A DNA stretch of 64,000 bases from a bacterium (GCA_024711295.1 JANJTB010000006.1:1-64000); one strand, 5' to 3'. Shown: positions 35,968 through 45,933, counted from the stretch's first letter. The notes: generated from the letters alone by a model not told the origin. Made by a program: numbers and translations.

Positions 35968-37181
35968 TCAAATCTAAAGATAATAAACTGCATATAGGAA
36001 TTTTTGGAAGGACTAATACTGGCAAAAGTTCTCTAATAAATTCTCTTACCGGTCAAAATCACGCAATTGTAAGCGAAGTAGCCGGAACTACTACTGACCC
36101 AGTAAAAAAATCAATGGAGATACTTGGTTTTGGCAGTACTGTGATCATTGATACTGCCGGGATAGACGATAAAGGAACTCTTGGTGAGTTAAGAATATCA
36201 AAAACAATGCAACAACTGGATATCATAGATATAGCGATTATTCTGTTGTCAGAAAGTGTTTTTGGGGCTGAGGAGGTAGAATTAATCTCACAGCTTACCT
36301 TAAGACAAACTCCATATATTTTGGTACACAATAAATCTGATAAATACATAGTATCAAATGAATTAGTCCAACATATTGATAAAACTTTCGGGAAAAAAGT
36401 TATTTCAATCTCTGCTGCTGAATCAATAAATTTGAATGAGTTAATCAATGAACTGATCAGTGTCAAAAATAATTTTATTGAAAATAAGCCAACTCTTTTT
36501 GGTGGTTTAATTGACAAAGGTGACTATGTGTTGCTGGTAACTCCCATTGACAGTGAAGCTCCTGATGGAAGAATGATTTTACCTCAAGTAAATGCAATTC
36601 GTGATGTATTGGACCATAATGGTATAAACATTGTTTTGAGAGAATCCGAATTACAAAAATTTTTTTCTGACAATAAAATCAAACCCAAAATTGTGGTTAC
36701 AGATAGTCAGGCTTTTGAGTTCGTAAGCAGAATTGTTCCTGACGACATTTATCTTACAGGATTCAGTATTTTGTTGGCTAGACTAAAAGGTGATTTTGAA
36801 GAATATTTAAAAGGTACTCCTAAGATTTCCGAACTAAAATCAGGAGATAAGATCTTGCTTTTGGAATCATGTACCCACACAAGTTCTTGTGAAGATATTG
36901 GCAGATTTAAAATACCTAATTGGATGATGAAGTTTACAGGTAAAGAATTGTTTTTTGACATTGTTTCTGGTTTGGATAAAGTTCAAACTCCAATCGAAGA
37001 ATATGCACTAATCATTCAATGTGGAGCTTGCATGATAACAAGGAAACAAATTTTCAACAGATTAAGGCCTGCAAAAGATAACAATATACCTATAACTAAC
37101 TACGGTATGGCTATTGCATATATGAATGGTATTTTTGAAAGGGCTACTCTTCCATTTCAATCTAATATCAGTAAATTTTAA
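35964..37181 (+). CDS. hydF: [FeFe]-hydrogenase H-cluster maturation GTPase HydF
   Basis: A 405-residue scaffold protein that carries the diiron precursor and hands it to apo-hydrogenase. The GTPase domain has G1 GRTNTGKS at 15-22, DTAG at 63-66 and NKSD at 123-126. A dimerisation domain follows. The C-terminal cluster domain has C303-T-H305 and C353-G-A-C356. The usual HCxxC motif reads Q352-C353, so its His is replaced by Gln. HydE, HydG and the hydrogenase are not in the window. Its stop interlocks with that of mnmA (TTAA at 37178-37181). Confidence 0.93.
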   Translation: MIKSKDNKLHIGIFGRTNTGKSSLINSLTGQNHAIVSEVAGTTTDPVKKSMEILGFGSTVIIDTAGIDDKGTLGELRISKTMQQLDIIDIAIILLSESVFGAEEVELISQLTLRQTPYILVHNKSDKYIVSNELVQHIDKTFGKKVISISAAESINLNELINELISVKNNFIENKPTLFGGLIDKGDYVLLVTPIDSEAPDGRMILPQVNAIRDVLDHNGINIVLRESELQKFFSDNKIKPKIVVTDSQAFEFVSRIVPDDIYLTGFSILLARLKGDFEEYLKGTPKISELKSGDKILLLESCTHTSSCEDIGRFKIPNWMMKFTGKELFFDIVSGLDKVQTPIEEYALIIQCGACMITRKQIFNRLRPAKDNNIPITNYGMAIAYMNGIFERATLPFQSNISKF

Positions 37182-38233
37182 TATATTTGCTCGATTACAC
37201 CACCACCAAGGCAGTATCCATCTTTGTAGAATATAGAAAACTGACCGGTACTTATACCTTGGTCTTTTTCATTCAATATTACTTTGAGCTTATCACCTGA
37301 ATCATCAATCTCACAATGATATTTTTGTGCCCCATGTCTTAGTTTAACTTCAAAATTTGATATTTCAGGCTTTTGAGGAATCCAGTTAACGTTAGAAGCA
37401 AAAAATCTATCATGGGGTAAATGTTCAGTTTGATTGTTGTGTGATATGTAAATGATATTGTTATCAATATCTTTTTTTACTACATACCATGGACCTCCGC
37501 TTAGACCTAATCCTGTTCTTTGGCCAATTGTATGAAACCAATAACCCTTGTGTGAACCAACTATTATATTGGTTTCCAGTTCAATTATTTCACCTCTAAC
37601 TTCGCCAAGATGAAACTTAATAAAATCATTGTATTTGATTTTTCCCAGGAAACAAATTCCTTGTGAATCTTTACGGTTTTGAGTAGGAAGTTTGTATTTG
37701 TGAGCTAACTCTCTTACTTCATGTTTATTGAGATGTCCTATTGGAAATAATATTCTTGATAATTGATCCTGCTTGAGATAGGTCAAAAAGTAAGTTTGGT
37801 CTTTAACTTTGTCAGGTGATTCTTTAAGATAAAATAATCCATGTCTTTCCTCTATCTGTGCATAATGCCCTGATGCAACTTTATCAAAAGTATTATCAAT
37901 CTTATTAAAGAATTCGCCAAATTTAATAAATCTGTTACACATTATATCAGGACTTGGAGTTCTTCCCGCTTTTAATTCTGTAATGGTATATTCAACAACA
38001 GTATTCAAATATTCCTGCTGCATGTTAATAATTTCTAAAGGTACATTTTGTGAATTACAAACTCCTCTGGCATATTCGAGGTCTTCTTCCCAAGGGCATT
38101 CACCTAAAAAAGCCAATTCATCTTCGAGCCAAATCTTAAGGTAATAAGCTGTAATATCAAATCCTTGTTCTTTAAGCATACAAAGAGCTACTGAGCTGTC
38201 AACACCACCTGATAATAATACAGCAACTTTCAT
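37178..38233 (-). CDS. mnmA: tRNA-specific 2-thiouridylase MnmA
   Basis: A 351-residue enzyme that thiolates U34 of tRNA Lys, Glu and Gln. The PP-loop 'LLSGGVDSSVALCM' is at residues 6-19. The two catalytic cysteines are in 'SPDIMCNRFIKF' and 'DSQGICFLGKIKY'. The central 'GLGLSGGPWYVV' and C-terminal domain are normal. It overlaps the start of the upstream membrane-protein gene by 4 bp at its own start codon. Confidence 0.95.
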   Translation of the reverse strand: MKVAVLLSGGVDSSVALCMLKEQGFDITAYYLKIWLEDELAFLGECPWEEDLEYARGVCNSQNVPLEIINMQQEYLNTVVEYTITELKAGRTPSPDIMCNRFIKFGEFFNKIDNTFDKVASGHYAQIEERHGLFYLKESPDKVKDQTYFLTYLKQDQLSRILFPIGHLNKHEVRELAHKYKLPTQNRKDSQGICFLGKIKYNDFIKFHLGEVRGEIIELETNIIVGSHKGYWFHTIGQRTGLGLSGGPWYVVKKDIDNNIIYISHNNQTEHLPHDRFFASNVNWIPQKPEISNFEVKLRHGAQKYHCEIDDSGDKLKVILNEKDQGISTGQFSIFYKDGYCLGGGVIEQIY

Positions 38234-38991
38234 ACAGTAGTTTCATTAAAATTTAAATAAAATACAATAAATACTATGACGAAGTAAGTCGTAATCACGT
38301 TGATTAGAGTAGTATAAATTGCTCTCATAATCAAAGTATCCTGCAAAAATGAGTAGGGTAAACCCAATGTTAATGAAGTCATGTACGATAGAAAAATCAA
38401 AGATAAAATACGGTAAAAGACTTTACCCCATCTCTTATTGACAACATTGTAACTTTTCTTCATAGAGATATACAAATTTGAGTCTTCGAAAGAAAAAACA
38501 TATATAGAAAATGACCAGTTTACAAGATAATATACTATTGGAATCAGTAGTAAAACAAAAATTGTTGGTGTTATTATGGAAAAATACATCCATAAATTGA
38601 AGCAGATAAAAATTGTTCCAAGCATCAAACTATTGATTTTTATGTTTGAAAATAACTTTTTCAAAGATTCAATCAAAACAGATTTGATTGCATATTTGTC
38701 ACCGAATAAAATGTGCTTTAGCAAAATAGCAAGCGAGATATTACCAAAAAAACTTAAATAGATAGCAAAATTCATTGAAGAAAATTTGGTGAACCATCCA
38801 ATAGCGTCTGAAGAATCGAAATGAAGTAAGTTACCAATTGGATAAAAAGTCAAAAAAATACTTAACGGGAAGTATACAATTACCGATAATTTAAAAATAT
38901 CTTTGTAGTTGGAAATATATATATCCCATGAAATATATAACATATCTTTAAGAGAAAATTCATTGTTATATTTTTCAGCTACTTGACTCAT
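38230..38991 (-). CDS. Hypothetical multi-helix membrane protein
   Basis: A 253-residue protein with about six hydrophobic helices. A short soluble N-terminus contains 'FSLKDMLYISWDIYISNYKD', recalling the start of glycerophosphoryl-diester-phosphodiesterase membrane-domain or DUF975-like proteins. I do not assign a function. It overlaps mnmA by 4 bp and lies 5 bp after the MlaF-like gene, so the unit appears to be rnr, ATPase, membrane protein, mnmA. It is not a recognisable MlaE permease. Confidence 0.6.
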   Translation of the reverse strand: MSQVAEKYNNEFSLKDMLYISWDIYISNYKDIFKLSVIVYFPLSIFLTFYPIGNLLHFDSSDAIGWFTKFSSMNFAIYLSFFGNISLAILLKHILFGDKYAIKSVLIESLKKLFSNIKINSLMLGTIFICFNLWMYFSIITPTIFVLLLIPIVYYLVNWSFSIYVFSFEDSNLYISMKKSYNVVNKRWGKVFYRILSLIFLSYMTSLTLGLPYSFLQDTLIMRAIYTTLINVITTYFVIVFIVFYLNFNETTV

Positions 38992-38996
38992 TGTGA

Positions 38997-39776
38997 TTAT
39001 TTAAGAATGAACCTGTCAATAAATTCTTGAACGATATCATCTTTTGACTGTTTAAGTCCTTCGACATCTCCGAAATATCTTAACTTACCCTCGTGCAACA
39101 TAGCTACAGTATGAGCAATTCTAAAAACTGAAAACATATCATGGGTAATTACAACAGAAGTTACATTAAGTTTGTGTGTTAGTTCTGCAATTAATATATC
39201 AATTTGTTCTGAAGTTACCGGGTCTAAACCGGTTGTAGGTTCGTCATAAAAAATATATTTAGGATTGCCGACCAAAGCTCTTGCAACTCCAACTCTTTTT
39301 CGCATACCTCCTGATAAATCTGATGGCTTTTTATTTCTTAATATATTCCATTCTTTTTGAAATTCAGCTTCAGAGACTTCATTTACTTCGGGCAATAATC
39401 TTACAGCAGATAATACTCTGATAGCTTCACGCTCCAATTCCTGAATATTTCTGTTACCATATTCGTACATACTTAGTATTGTATTTTCGAATACCGTCAT
39501 TGAATCGAACAAAGCAGCCCCTTGAAAGACAAATCCCATCTTTCTTCTCAGAGAAAATATCTCATTTTTGCTAGTTTTATCGATTCTCATTCCTTCGACA
39601 TTTACATACCCTTCATCCGGTTGTAATAATCCTACTATATGCTTAAGCATTACACTTTTGCCTGAGCCGGACTTGCCAATAATACAAATTGTATCACCAT
39701 CCGGAATTTTAAATGTTACTCCGTCTAATACGACTTTTTGTCCAAATCTTTTATGTAAATTATTTATTTCAATCAT
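38997..39776 (-). CDS. MlaF-like ABC transporter ATP-binding protein
   Basis: A 259-residue nucleotide-binding subunit. Walker A GKSGSGKS is near 33-40. The signature is 'LSGGMRKRVGVARAL', Walker B 'YIFYDEPTTGLDP', and the H-loop 'VVITHDM'. The sequence resembles MlaF/Mkl ATPases of phospholipid or sterol transporters at the outer membrane. The expected partner genes mlaE and mlaD are not next to it; a different membrane protein is downstream. Confidence 0.88.
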   Translation of the reverse strand: MIEINNLHKRFGQKVVLDGVTFKIPDGDTICIIGKSGSGKSVMLKHIVGLLQPDEGYVNVEGMRIDKTSKNEIFSLRRKMGFVFQGAALFDSMTVFENTILSMYEYGNRNIQELEREAIRVLSAVRLLPEVNEVSEAEFQKEWNILRNKKPSDLSGGMRKRVGVARALVGNPKYIFYDEPTTGLDPVTSEQIDILIAELTHKLNVTSVVITHDMFSVFRIAHTVAMLHEGKLRYFGDVEGLKQSKDDIVQEFIDRFILK

Positions 39777-39790
39777 TATTTTTTAGAAAA

Positions 39791-41917
39791 TCATTTAACA
39801 AATGCAAGGTCAATAGTCCTTTTATCTATATTAACCTTGATAATTCTAACTTTTATTCTGGAACCAAATCCATAAATTTTCTTCGTTCTTCTACCAACGA
39901 GCCGATAGTTTGTTTCATCGAATATATAATAATCATCTTTTAGATCACGGATATGCAACAAGCCTTCAGCATATATGTTGTCTAACAAAACGAAAAGACC
40001 AAATCCGGTAACTCCGCTGATTGTTCCTTCAAACTCATCTCCAATTAGTCTGGATGTCATAACAGTATGTGTCAGCTTGATTGATGCCCTCTCAGCTTCC
40101 ATTGCAACTCTTTCTGTGTCGCTGCAATGCTTTCCTGAATCTCTTGTCATTATTCTCAGAAAATTTATCCTGGAATTATCAGGATTTGTTGTTGTAAATT
40201 CATGTAATAACCTATGAATTATCAAATCAGGATACCTGCGGATCGGTGAAGTAAAATGTACATATTCTTTGAATCCTAATCCATAATGACCAATATTTGA
40301 ATGAGAATATACTGCTTTTGACATAGCCCTTATCAAAACCTGATTGACAATTGGTTTTTCTACTGAATCATGAAACTTCGCAATTATTTTGTTTATGTCT
40401 TTGGAGGTAGGTGCTTTTTTTAGGCTGATTGAACCTAAAGTTTTGATAAATTCTATTACTTCAAGTATTTTTTTGGGGTCAGGTGATTCGTGAACTCTAT
40501 ATAAGCATGGCAAATTACCGGTTCTAAGCAACTTTGTGCTCATCACCGTGAAATGAGATGCTACAGTTTTATTGGCAATTAGCATACATTCTTCAACCAA
40601 TGACGTTGATTTTGTGGTTTCCCGAACTTTAACATCTATGGGATATTTGTTTTCGTCAAGAACAAATTTATACTCCCGAGTCTCAAAGTTTATACCTCCC
40701 TCTTTAAATCTTCTCTCTCTAAGAATAGCACTTACTTTATAAAGTTCCAATATCAAATCTGAAAAGTCACCTTCTCCTGTTTCAATAATCTGAAGAACTT
40801 CATCATAATTGAATCTTCTTTTACTTTTTATCAAAGATTTTTTGATGTCATAATTTAGCACATAACCTGTAACATCTATCTCCATAAAACATGAAAATGT
40901 AAATCTTGGTTCATCAGGTTTTAGTGAACAAATTTCGTTTGATAATTCTTCAGGTAGCATCGGTATTACTCTGTCAACAAGATAAATGCTATTGCCCCGG
41001 TTTCGGGCTTCGATATCTAATGCTGAACCTTCTGCTACGTAATGACTGACATCCGCAATATGTACACCTAAATAATAATTCCCATTTTCTAGAATTTTCA
41101 ACGACAAAGCATCATCAAAATCTTTAGCATCATAAGGGTCTATGGTAATTACAATTTCATTCCGCAAATCTAATCTATCTTTAACTTTTCGGTTAGAAGG
41201 TGCTTTGAATTGCTTTGCTTCAACAATTACCTCATCTTCAAAACCTTGAGGTAAATCAAATTCTTTGATAATAGAGTCATATTCGACTACAGGAACGCCG
41301 GCTTTGCCAAGATTTTCTACTACCTCTGCTGTAGGATTATGCTGTTGGTCTTCCCATTGTATTAGTCTGGCTTTAACCTTATCTCCCGGTTTTGCGCCTT
41401 TCAGCTTTGCTTCAGGTATCAAAAAGTCAACATAATAAGATAAATCATCTGGTACCAAAAAATGGAAATAGCCGTTAAACTCAATTGTTCCAACAATAAT
41501 AGTACGTTTTCTGCTTACTATTTCTGTAATTTCTCCCTTTGGTTTTTTACCTTTCTTTTCAGCATGTAATTGCACTAATACTGTGTCACCGTCTAGTGCT
41601 GTGTTGTAATATCTTTCTTTGATTGAGATTTTTGGAATTTTGGGATTCTCAGTCTCTACGAAACCTTTACTATGATAAATTCTAAAAATGCCCTTAAACG
41701 AGGAAAAATCATTACTGGGTTTAATCCTATATTTTCTCCTTGGAAGTCTTTCAATAATTTGCTTCTCTGTAAGATCAGTCAAAATGTCTTTAAGAAGCTC
41801 ATAATCAGGTGAATCTGATTTAATCTTTAATGCTTTAGAAATTTCATTGAGATTAAGTGGTTTGTCCGATGATTTTAGTATTTCGGAAACTTTTATAAAA
41901 TATTTTTCTCTAGTCAT
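39791..41917 (-). CDS. rnr: Ribonuclease R (RNase II family 3'-5' exoribonuclease)
   Basis: A 708-residue protein. A winged-helix-like N-terminus and cold-shock domains precede the RNB catalytic domain, which carries 'TIDPYDAKDFDDALSL' with the metal-binding Asp cluster, and 'YAHFTSPIRRYPDLIIHR'-type residues (here 'VHFTSPIRRYPDLIIHRL'). A C-terminal S1 domain contains 'FEGTISGVTGFGLFVLL'. It degrades structured RNA. A normal-length family member, it is the first gene of its transcription unit. Confidence 0.95.
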   Translation of the reverse strand: MTREKYFIKVSEILKSSDKPLNLNEISKALKIKSDSPDYELLKDILTDLTEKQIIERLPRRKYRIKPSNDFSSFKGIFRIYHSKGFVETENPKIPKISIKERYYNTALDGDTVLVQLHAEKKGKKPKGEITEIVSRKRTIIVGTIEFNGYFHFLVPDDLSYYVDFLIPEAKLKGAKPGDKVKARLIQWEDQQHNPTAEVVENLGKAGVPVVEYDSIIKEFDLPQGFEDEVIVEAKQFKAPSNRKVKDRLDLRNEIVITIDPYDAKDFDDALSLKILENGNYYLGVHIADVSHYVAEGSALDIEARNRGNSIYLVDRVIPMLPEELSNEICSLKPDEPRFTFSCFMEIDVTGYVLNYDIKKSLIKSKRRFNYDEVLQIIETGEGDFSDLILELYKVSAILRERRFKEGGINFETREYKFVLDENKYPIDVKVRETTKSTSLVEECMLIANKTVASHFTVMSTKLLRTGNLPCLYRVHESPDPKKILEVIEFIKTLGSISLKKAPTSKDINKIIAKFHDSVEKPIVNQVLIRAMSKAVYSHSNIGHYGLGFKEYVHFTSPIRRYPDLIIHRLLHEFTTTNPDNSRINFLRIMTRDSGKHCSDTERVAMEAERASIKLTHTVMTSRLIGDEFEGTISGVTGFGLFVLLDNIYAEGLLHIRDLKDDYYIFDETNYRLVGRRTKKIYGFGSRIKVRIIKVNIDKRTIDLAFVK

Positions 41918-42121
41918 AGATTGGTTTTTTGTACTTTTTAAGTAAATGTTAAATATTTAAGACTATTAAACTTGATGATAATTGTAATTTTTGTGTTTAT
42001 CCGATATTTATAATGTCGAACAAAAAAATATTTTTTTATACAAGAAATACTTTTAGAAAATAATATAATACAATCAACGTTAATAGTATTACTTTTAATA
42101 TTGTTTGTTATTTGATATGTA

Positions 42122-42808
42122 ATGATAGAATTACTTAGTCATATAAATATTCGTGTTAATCAGAAGGTATTTCTGAAAGATCCATCGAGCACCGAGCTTG
42201 GCAAAAGCATCATTATCGAAAGCATTAAGCTTATTGAAGAATGTGGATTTGAAGAATTTACTTTTAAAAAACTAGCAACAAAAATTAATACTACGGAAAG
42301 TTCTGTTTACAGGTATTTTGCGAATAAGCACAGATTATTAATTTATTTGCTTTCTTGGTATTGGTCATGGCTTGAGTATAAGTTAGTATTTAATACAGCA
42401 AATGTAAGTGATGCATCTTTAAAGCTGAAAATTGCCATTGAATCTTTAATTGATGAAGATGAGAATTTTATGATTAATGGATATATTTGTTTAAATTCAC
42501 TACTTAAAATTGCAATATCTGAATCTGTTAAGTCGTTCTTAACACGTGAAATTGATAATCAGAATGAAGAAGGTTTTTTTTCATCTTACATTAACTTATG
42601 TGCAAGACTAAGTAAAATAATAAATGAAGTTAATCCTGATTACAGTTACTCGAATTCTTTAGTAGCAGTGATTTTTGAAGGTATTCATCAGCAGAAGTTC
42701 TTTTCTTTGCATATAAAATCTCATTCAGACTTTGAGGTTTGGGAAAAAAATAAAATGAAAGATTTTTTTATAAATTTAGCAATTAAAACAATCAAATCAA
42801 ATGGCTGA
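42122..42808 (+). CDS. TetR-family transcriptional regulator
   Basis: A 228-residue protein. The N-terminal helix-turn-helix is in 'FTFKKLATKINTTESSVYRY' and the following 'FANKHRLL', as in TetR regulators. The C-terminal ligand-binding domain is not recognisable. The stop overlaps the ABC exporter start by 8 bp, so it probably controls its own exporter operon (TetR, ABC, HlyD, TolC) in response to a ligand. Confidence 0.85.
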   Translation: MIELLSHINIRVNQKVFLKDPSSTELGKSIIIESIKLIEECGFEEFTFKKLATKINTTESSVYRYFANKHRLLIYLLSWYWSWLEYKLVFNTANVSDASLKLKIAIESLIDEDENFMINGYICLNSLLKIAISESVKSFLTREIDNQNEEGFFSSYINLCARLSKIINEVNPDYSYSNSLVAVIFEGIHQQKFFSLHIKSHSDFEVWEKNKMKDFFINLAIKTIKSNG

Positions 42809-44537
42809 AACTTATAATATTACTAAACCTGTTTCAAGATTTTTAAGCCTACTCAAAACAGATAAGCAAGATGTTATAAATATATATATCTATGCTGTTT
42901 TTAACGGTTTGGTAAATTTATCACTGCCGTTAGGTATTCAAGCAATAATTAATCTGATTACAGGTGGACAAATCTCAACATCATGGATTATGCTGATACT
43001 TTTTGTGTTATCAGGTGTATTGTTTTCGGGTGTTTTACAATTATTGCAACTATACACAACAGAAAATCTACAACAGAAACTTTTTACTAGGAACGCTTTT
43101 GATTTTACTTACAGAATCCCAAGAATAAAACTTGATAATGTTGATCAGCTTTATATACCTGAGATAGTAAACAGGTTTTTTGATATCACCGCAGTTCAAA
43201 AAGGCTTGTCAAAAATCTTAATTGATTTTTCTTCTGCATCTTTACAGGCTTTCTTTGGATTGATTTTATTATCATTATATCATCCATTTTTTATAATTTA
43301 TAGTCTGCTATTGATAATTTTAGTTATCCTGATAATAAGATTTACTGGTGCAAAAGGCTTGTTAACAAGTCTTAAAGAATCAACATATAAATATCAAGTC
43401 GTGCATTGGCTGGAAGAGCTTGCACGAACTTTGGATACATTTAAGCTTGCAGGCAAAACTGATCTCCCTTACCACAAAACAGATGAAGCTGTAACCGGTT
43501 ACTTAAAAAATCGAAAAGAGCATTTTAAGGTTTTGGTTGTTCAATCATCCGTATTGATTTTGTTTAAATTGTTCATAACTGCAGGTTTGCTGGTTCTTGG
43601 GGGTTTGCTGGTGATTGACCAAGAAATGAATTTGGGGCAGTTTGTTGCTGCAGAGATCATTATTTTGTTGGTTATTACATCGGTGGAGAAAATTATTCTT
43701 AGCATGGAGACAATCTATGATGTTCTTACATCAACTGAAAAAGTTGGAATGATATCTGACCTTGAACTTGAGAATATGAGTGGGAAAAATGACAAAATCC
43801 AAGATATGAATGAAGGTGTTGGAATCACGCTGAGAGACGTCAGTTATAAATTTAATGAATCAAAATTTTATGCAGTAAAAAATGTTAATTTGGATATACA
43901 GCCAAACGAATTCGTATGTATCTGGGGCTTTGAAGGGTCTGGAAAGTCAATGCTTCTGAAAATAATAAGCGGAATATATGAAAATTATGAAGGAGTGTTG
44001 TTGTTTAACGGAATCCCGGCAAATAATTATCATAAGGATAGCCTTAGGTCAATTGTAAGTCATGGACTAACTAAAGAAGACACAATTTTCCATGGTACCT
44101 TGCTCGAGAATATCTCCTTAGGTAGAGCATCAGTATCTTTTGGGGATGTAAAGAAAATTGCAGATGTGTTCGGATTAATTGATTATTATGAAGTATTTCC
44201 AAAAGGGTACGACACAATATTATATCCCGAAGGAAAACAAATACCCAAGGGAATAATAATGAAAATTCTACTGGCACGTACCTTGGTGACTAAACCGAAA
44301 TTATTGATTATCGAAGATGCAATATCAAGGATTAATAAACAGGACCAGGAAGCATTTTTGAATTATGTAATGGATAAAAATCATGGAAGCACGGTGATTG
44401 TTGTCTCAAATGATAAGAATATTGCACAAAGATGCGATAAAATTGTGATTATGGAAAATGGTGAAATATCGCATATTGCACCATTCTCAGAAATAATTCA
44501 GGATGAAAGGTTTAAATATTTATTTATTAAAGGTTGA
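42801..44537 (+). CDS. ABC exporter of type I secretion type with a degenerate nucleotide-binding domain
   Basis: A 578-residue half-transporter. Its membrane domain spans residues about 25-320 with 5-6 helices and has no N-terminal C39 peptidase domain. The ATPase domain is at about 340-578. Walker A GFEGSGKS (376-383) is intact, but other motifs deviate. The Q-loop position has H421. The LSGGQ signature is replaced by IPKGI (481-485). Walker B reads LLIIED (501-506) instead of LLILDE. The H-loop has N537 instead of His. It forms an operon with an HlyD-type adaptor and a TolC-type channel. ATP hydrolysis may be weak or regulated. Confidence 0.88.
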   Translation: MAETYNITKPVSRFLSLLKTDKQDVINIYIYAVFNGLVNLSLPLGIQAIINLITGGQISTSWIMLILFVLSGVLFSGVLQLLQLYTTENLQQKLFTRNAFDFTYRIPRIKLDNVDQLYIPEIVNRFFDITAVQKGLSKILIDFSSASLQAFFGLILLSLYHPFFIIYSLLLIILVILIIRFTGAKGLLTSLKESTYKYQVVHWLEELARTLDTFKLAGKTDLPYHKTDEAVTGYLKNRKEHFKVLVVQSSVLILFKLFITAGLLVLGGLLVIDQEMNLGQFVAAEIIILLVITSVEKIILSMETIYDVLTSTEKVGMISDLELENMSGKNDKIQDMNEGVGITLRDVSYKFNESKFYAVKNVNLDIQPNEFVCIWGFEGSGKSMLLKIISGIYENYEGVLLFNGIPANNYHKDSLRSIVSHGLTKEDTIFHGTLLENISLGRASVSFGDVKKIADVFGLIDYYEVFPKGYDTILYPEGKQIPKGIIMKILLARTLVTKPKLLIIEDAISRINKQDQEAFLNYVMDKNHGSTVIVVSNDKNIAQRCDKIVIMENGEISHIAPFSEIIQDERFKYLFIKG

Positions 44538-44544
44538 GGTTAGA

Positions 44545-45933
44545 ATGGCTATACATTGCGGAGACCTTCACGAAAAGATAGAAATAAATAAATATAAATC
44601 ATTTTCTATGCTTAAAAGCCATGCAATTTCAAAAGTTGTGAGCAGACTATTTCTGTTTGTTTTCATTGTATTTGTTGTCATTTTGTTTTTACCATGGACA
44701 CAGAACTTAAGAGTAAACGGATATATGACGACATTATATCCTGAGCAAAAACCTCAAACAATTAATACAATAATTGGGGGAAAAATTGCTAAATGGTACG
44801 TCCGTGAAGGGCAATTAGTTCGAAAGGGTGACACTATTGTTCAAATTACAGAAGTAAAGGATGAATATTTTGATCCAAATTTACTAAGTAGGGTTAAAGA
44901 GCAAATAGATGCTAAAAACCAATCAATAACATCTTATAGAGAAAAGGCTGATGCTCTAGAAAAACAAATTGAAGCATTAAGAAATACAAGAGACTTAAAA
45001 TTATCGCAGACAAAAAATTACTATCAGCAATCAATCCTTAAAGTACAATCGGATAGCATTGATTTTGTTGCTGCTGATATTAATTTTAAAATATCTAAAG
45101 AGCAATTACTTAGGTTTGAAGATCTTTATAAACAAGGACTTAAATCACTTACAGAGCTTGAACAAAGAAAACTTCGGTTTCAAGATGCCAACGCAAAATT
45201 TATCTCTGCTGAGAATAAGTTTCGAAATTCAAAAAACGATATGGCAAATGCAAACATGGAGATTAATTCTCAACTTAATCAATACAATGAAAAGCTAGCT
45301 AAAGCTGAATCGGACAAGTGGGAAGCACTTTCAAATCTATATACTGCCGAAGCAGAATTATCAAAGTTAAGGATTATGTTTCAGAATTACGAAACCAGAA
45401 GTGGTCTATATTTTATAACGGCTCCTCAGGATGGTTATATTACAAAGTCAATCAAAACCGGTATAGGAGAAATAGTAAAAGAGGGTGAGGAAATAGTAAC
45501 CATTGCACCATACGACTATCAGGCAGCTGTTGAAATGTACATTAATCCTATGGATATACCATTAATTAAAAGTGGACAGAATGTTAGAATTGTTTTTGAT
45601 GGTTGGCCCTCTATCATTTTTTCCGGATGGCCTCAATTGTCAATTGGGACATTTGCCGGTAAGGTAATCTCATTAGATTATTATATTAGCGAAAATGGCA
45701 AATATAGAGCATTAATTGGTCCTGACCCAAACGCTGAGCCATGGCCTGATGTCCTGAGAGTTGGTTCGGGAGCTATCGGTATGATTTTACTGAATGATGT
45801 TCCAATATGGTACGAAACATGGCGTCAGCTCAATGGTTTTCCACCCGATTATTATTCAAAAGAAGAAGAGAAGATGGAAAAAGTAAAAAAAGAAGCTAAT
45901 GGTGATAAGAATTATTTAAAGTCATTAAAATAA
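44545..45933 (+). CDS. HlyD-family membrane fusion protein
   Basis: A periplasmic adaptor of about 462 residues. It has one N-terminal membrane helix ('FLFVFIVFVVILFLPWT'), a lipoyl/barrel-sandwich half motif ('IGGKIAKWYVREGQLVRKGD' region), a long coiled-coil hairpin (about residues 130-280) and the second lipoyl half near 'ITAPQDGYITKSI'. The frame is open from 44503, inside the ABC gene, but the ATG at 44545 has a GAGG box 7 bases upstream and starts just after the ABC stop. It bridges the ABC exporter and the TolC-like channel. Confidence 0.88.
   Translation: MAIHCGDLHEKIEINKYKSFSMLKSHAISKVVSRLFLFVFIVFVVILFLPWTQNLRVNGYMTTLYPEQKPQTINTIIGGKIAKWYVREGQLVRKGDTIVQITEVKDEYFDPNLLSRVKEQIDAKNQSITSYREKADALEKQIEALRNTRDLKLSQTKNYYQQSILKVQSDSIDFVAADINFKISKEQLLRFEDLYKQGLKSLTELEQRKLRFQDANAKFISAENKFRNSKNDMANANMEINSQLNQYNEKLAKAESDKWEALSNLYTAEAELSKLRIMFQNYETRSGLYFITAPQDGYITKSIKTGIGEIVKEGEEIVTIAPYDYQAAVEMYINPMDIPLIKSGQNVRIVFDGWPSIIFSGWPQLSIGTFAGKVISLDYYISENGKYRALIGPDPNAEPWPDVLRVGSGAIGMILLNDVPIWYETWRQLNGFPPDYYSKEEEKMEKVKKEANGDKNYLKSLK

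Noticed and set aside
41918-42121. Divergent intergenic region between rnr and tetR considered as an operator
   Set aside because: A TetR operator is expected here, but I found no clear inverted repeat long enough to name; only AT-rich promoter-like sequence is visible.
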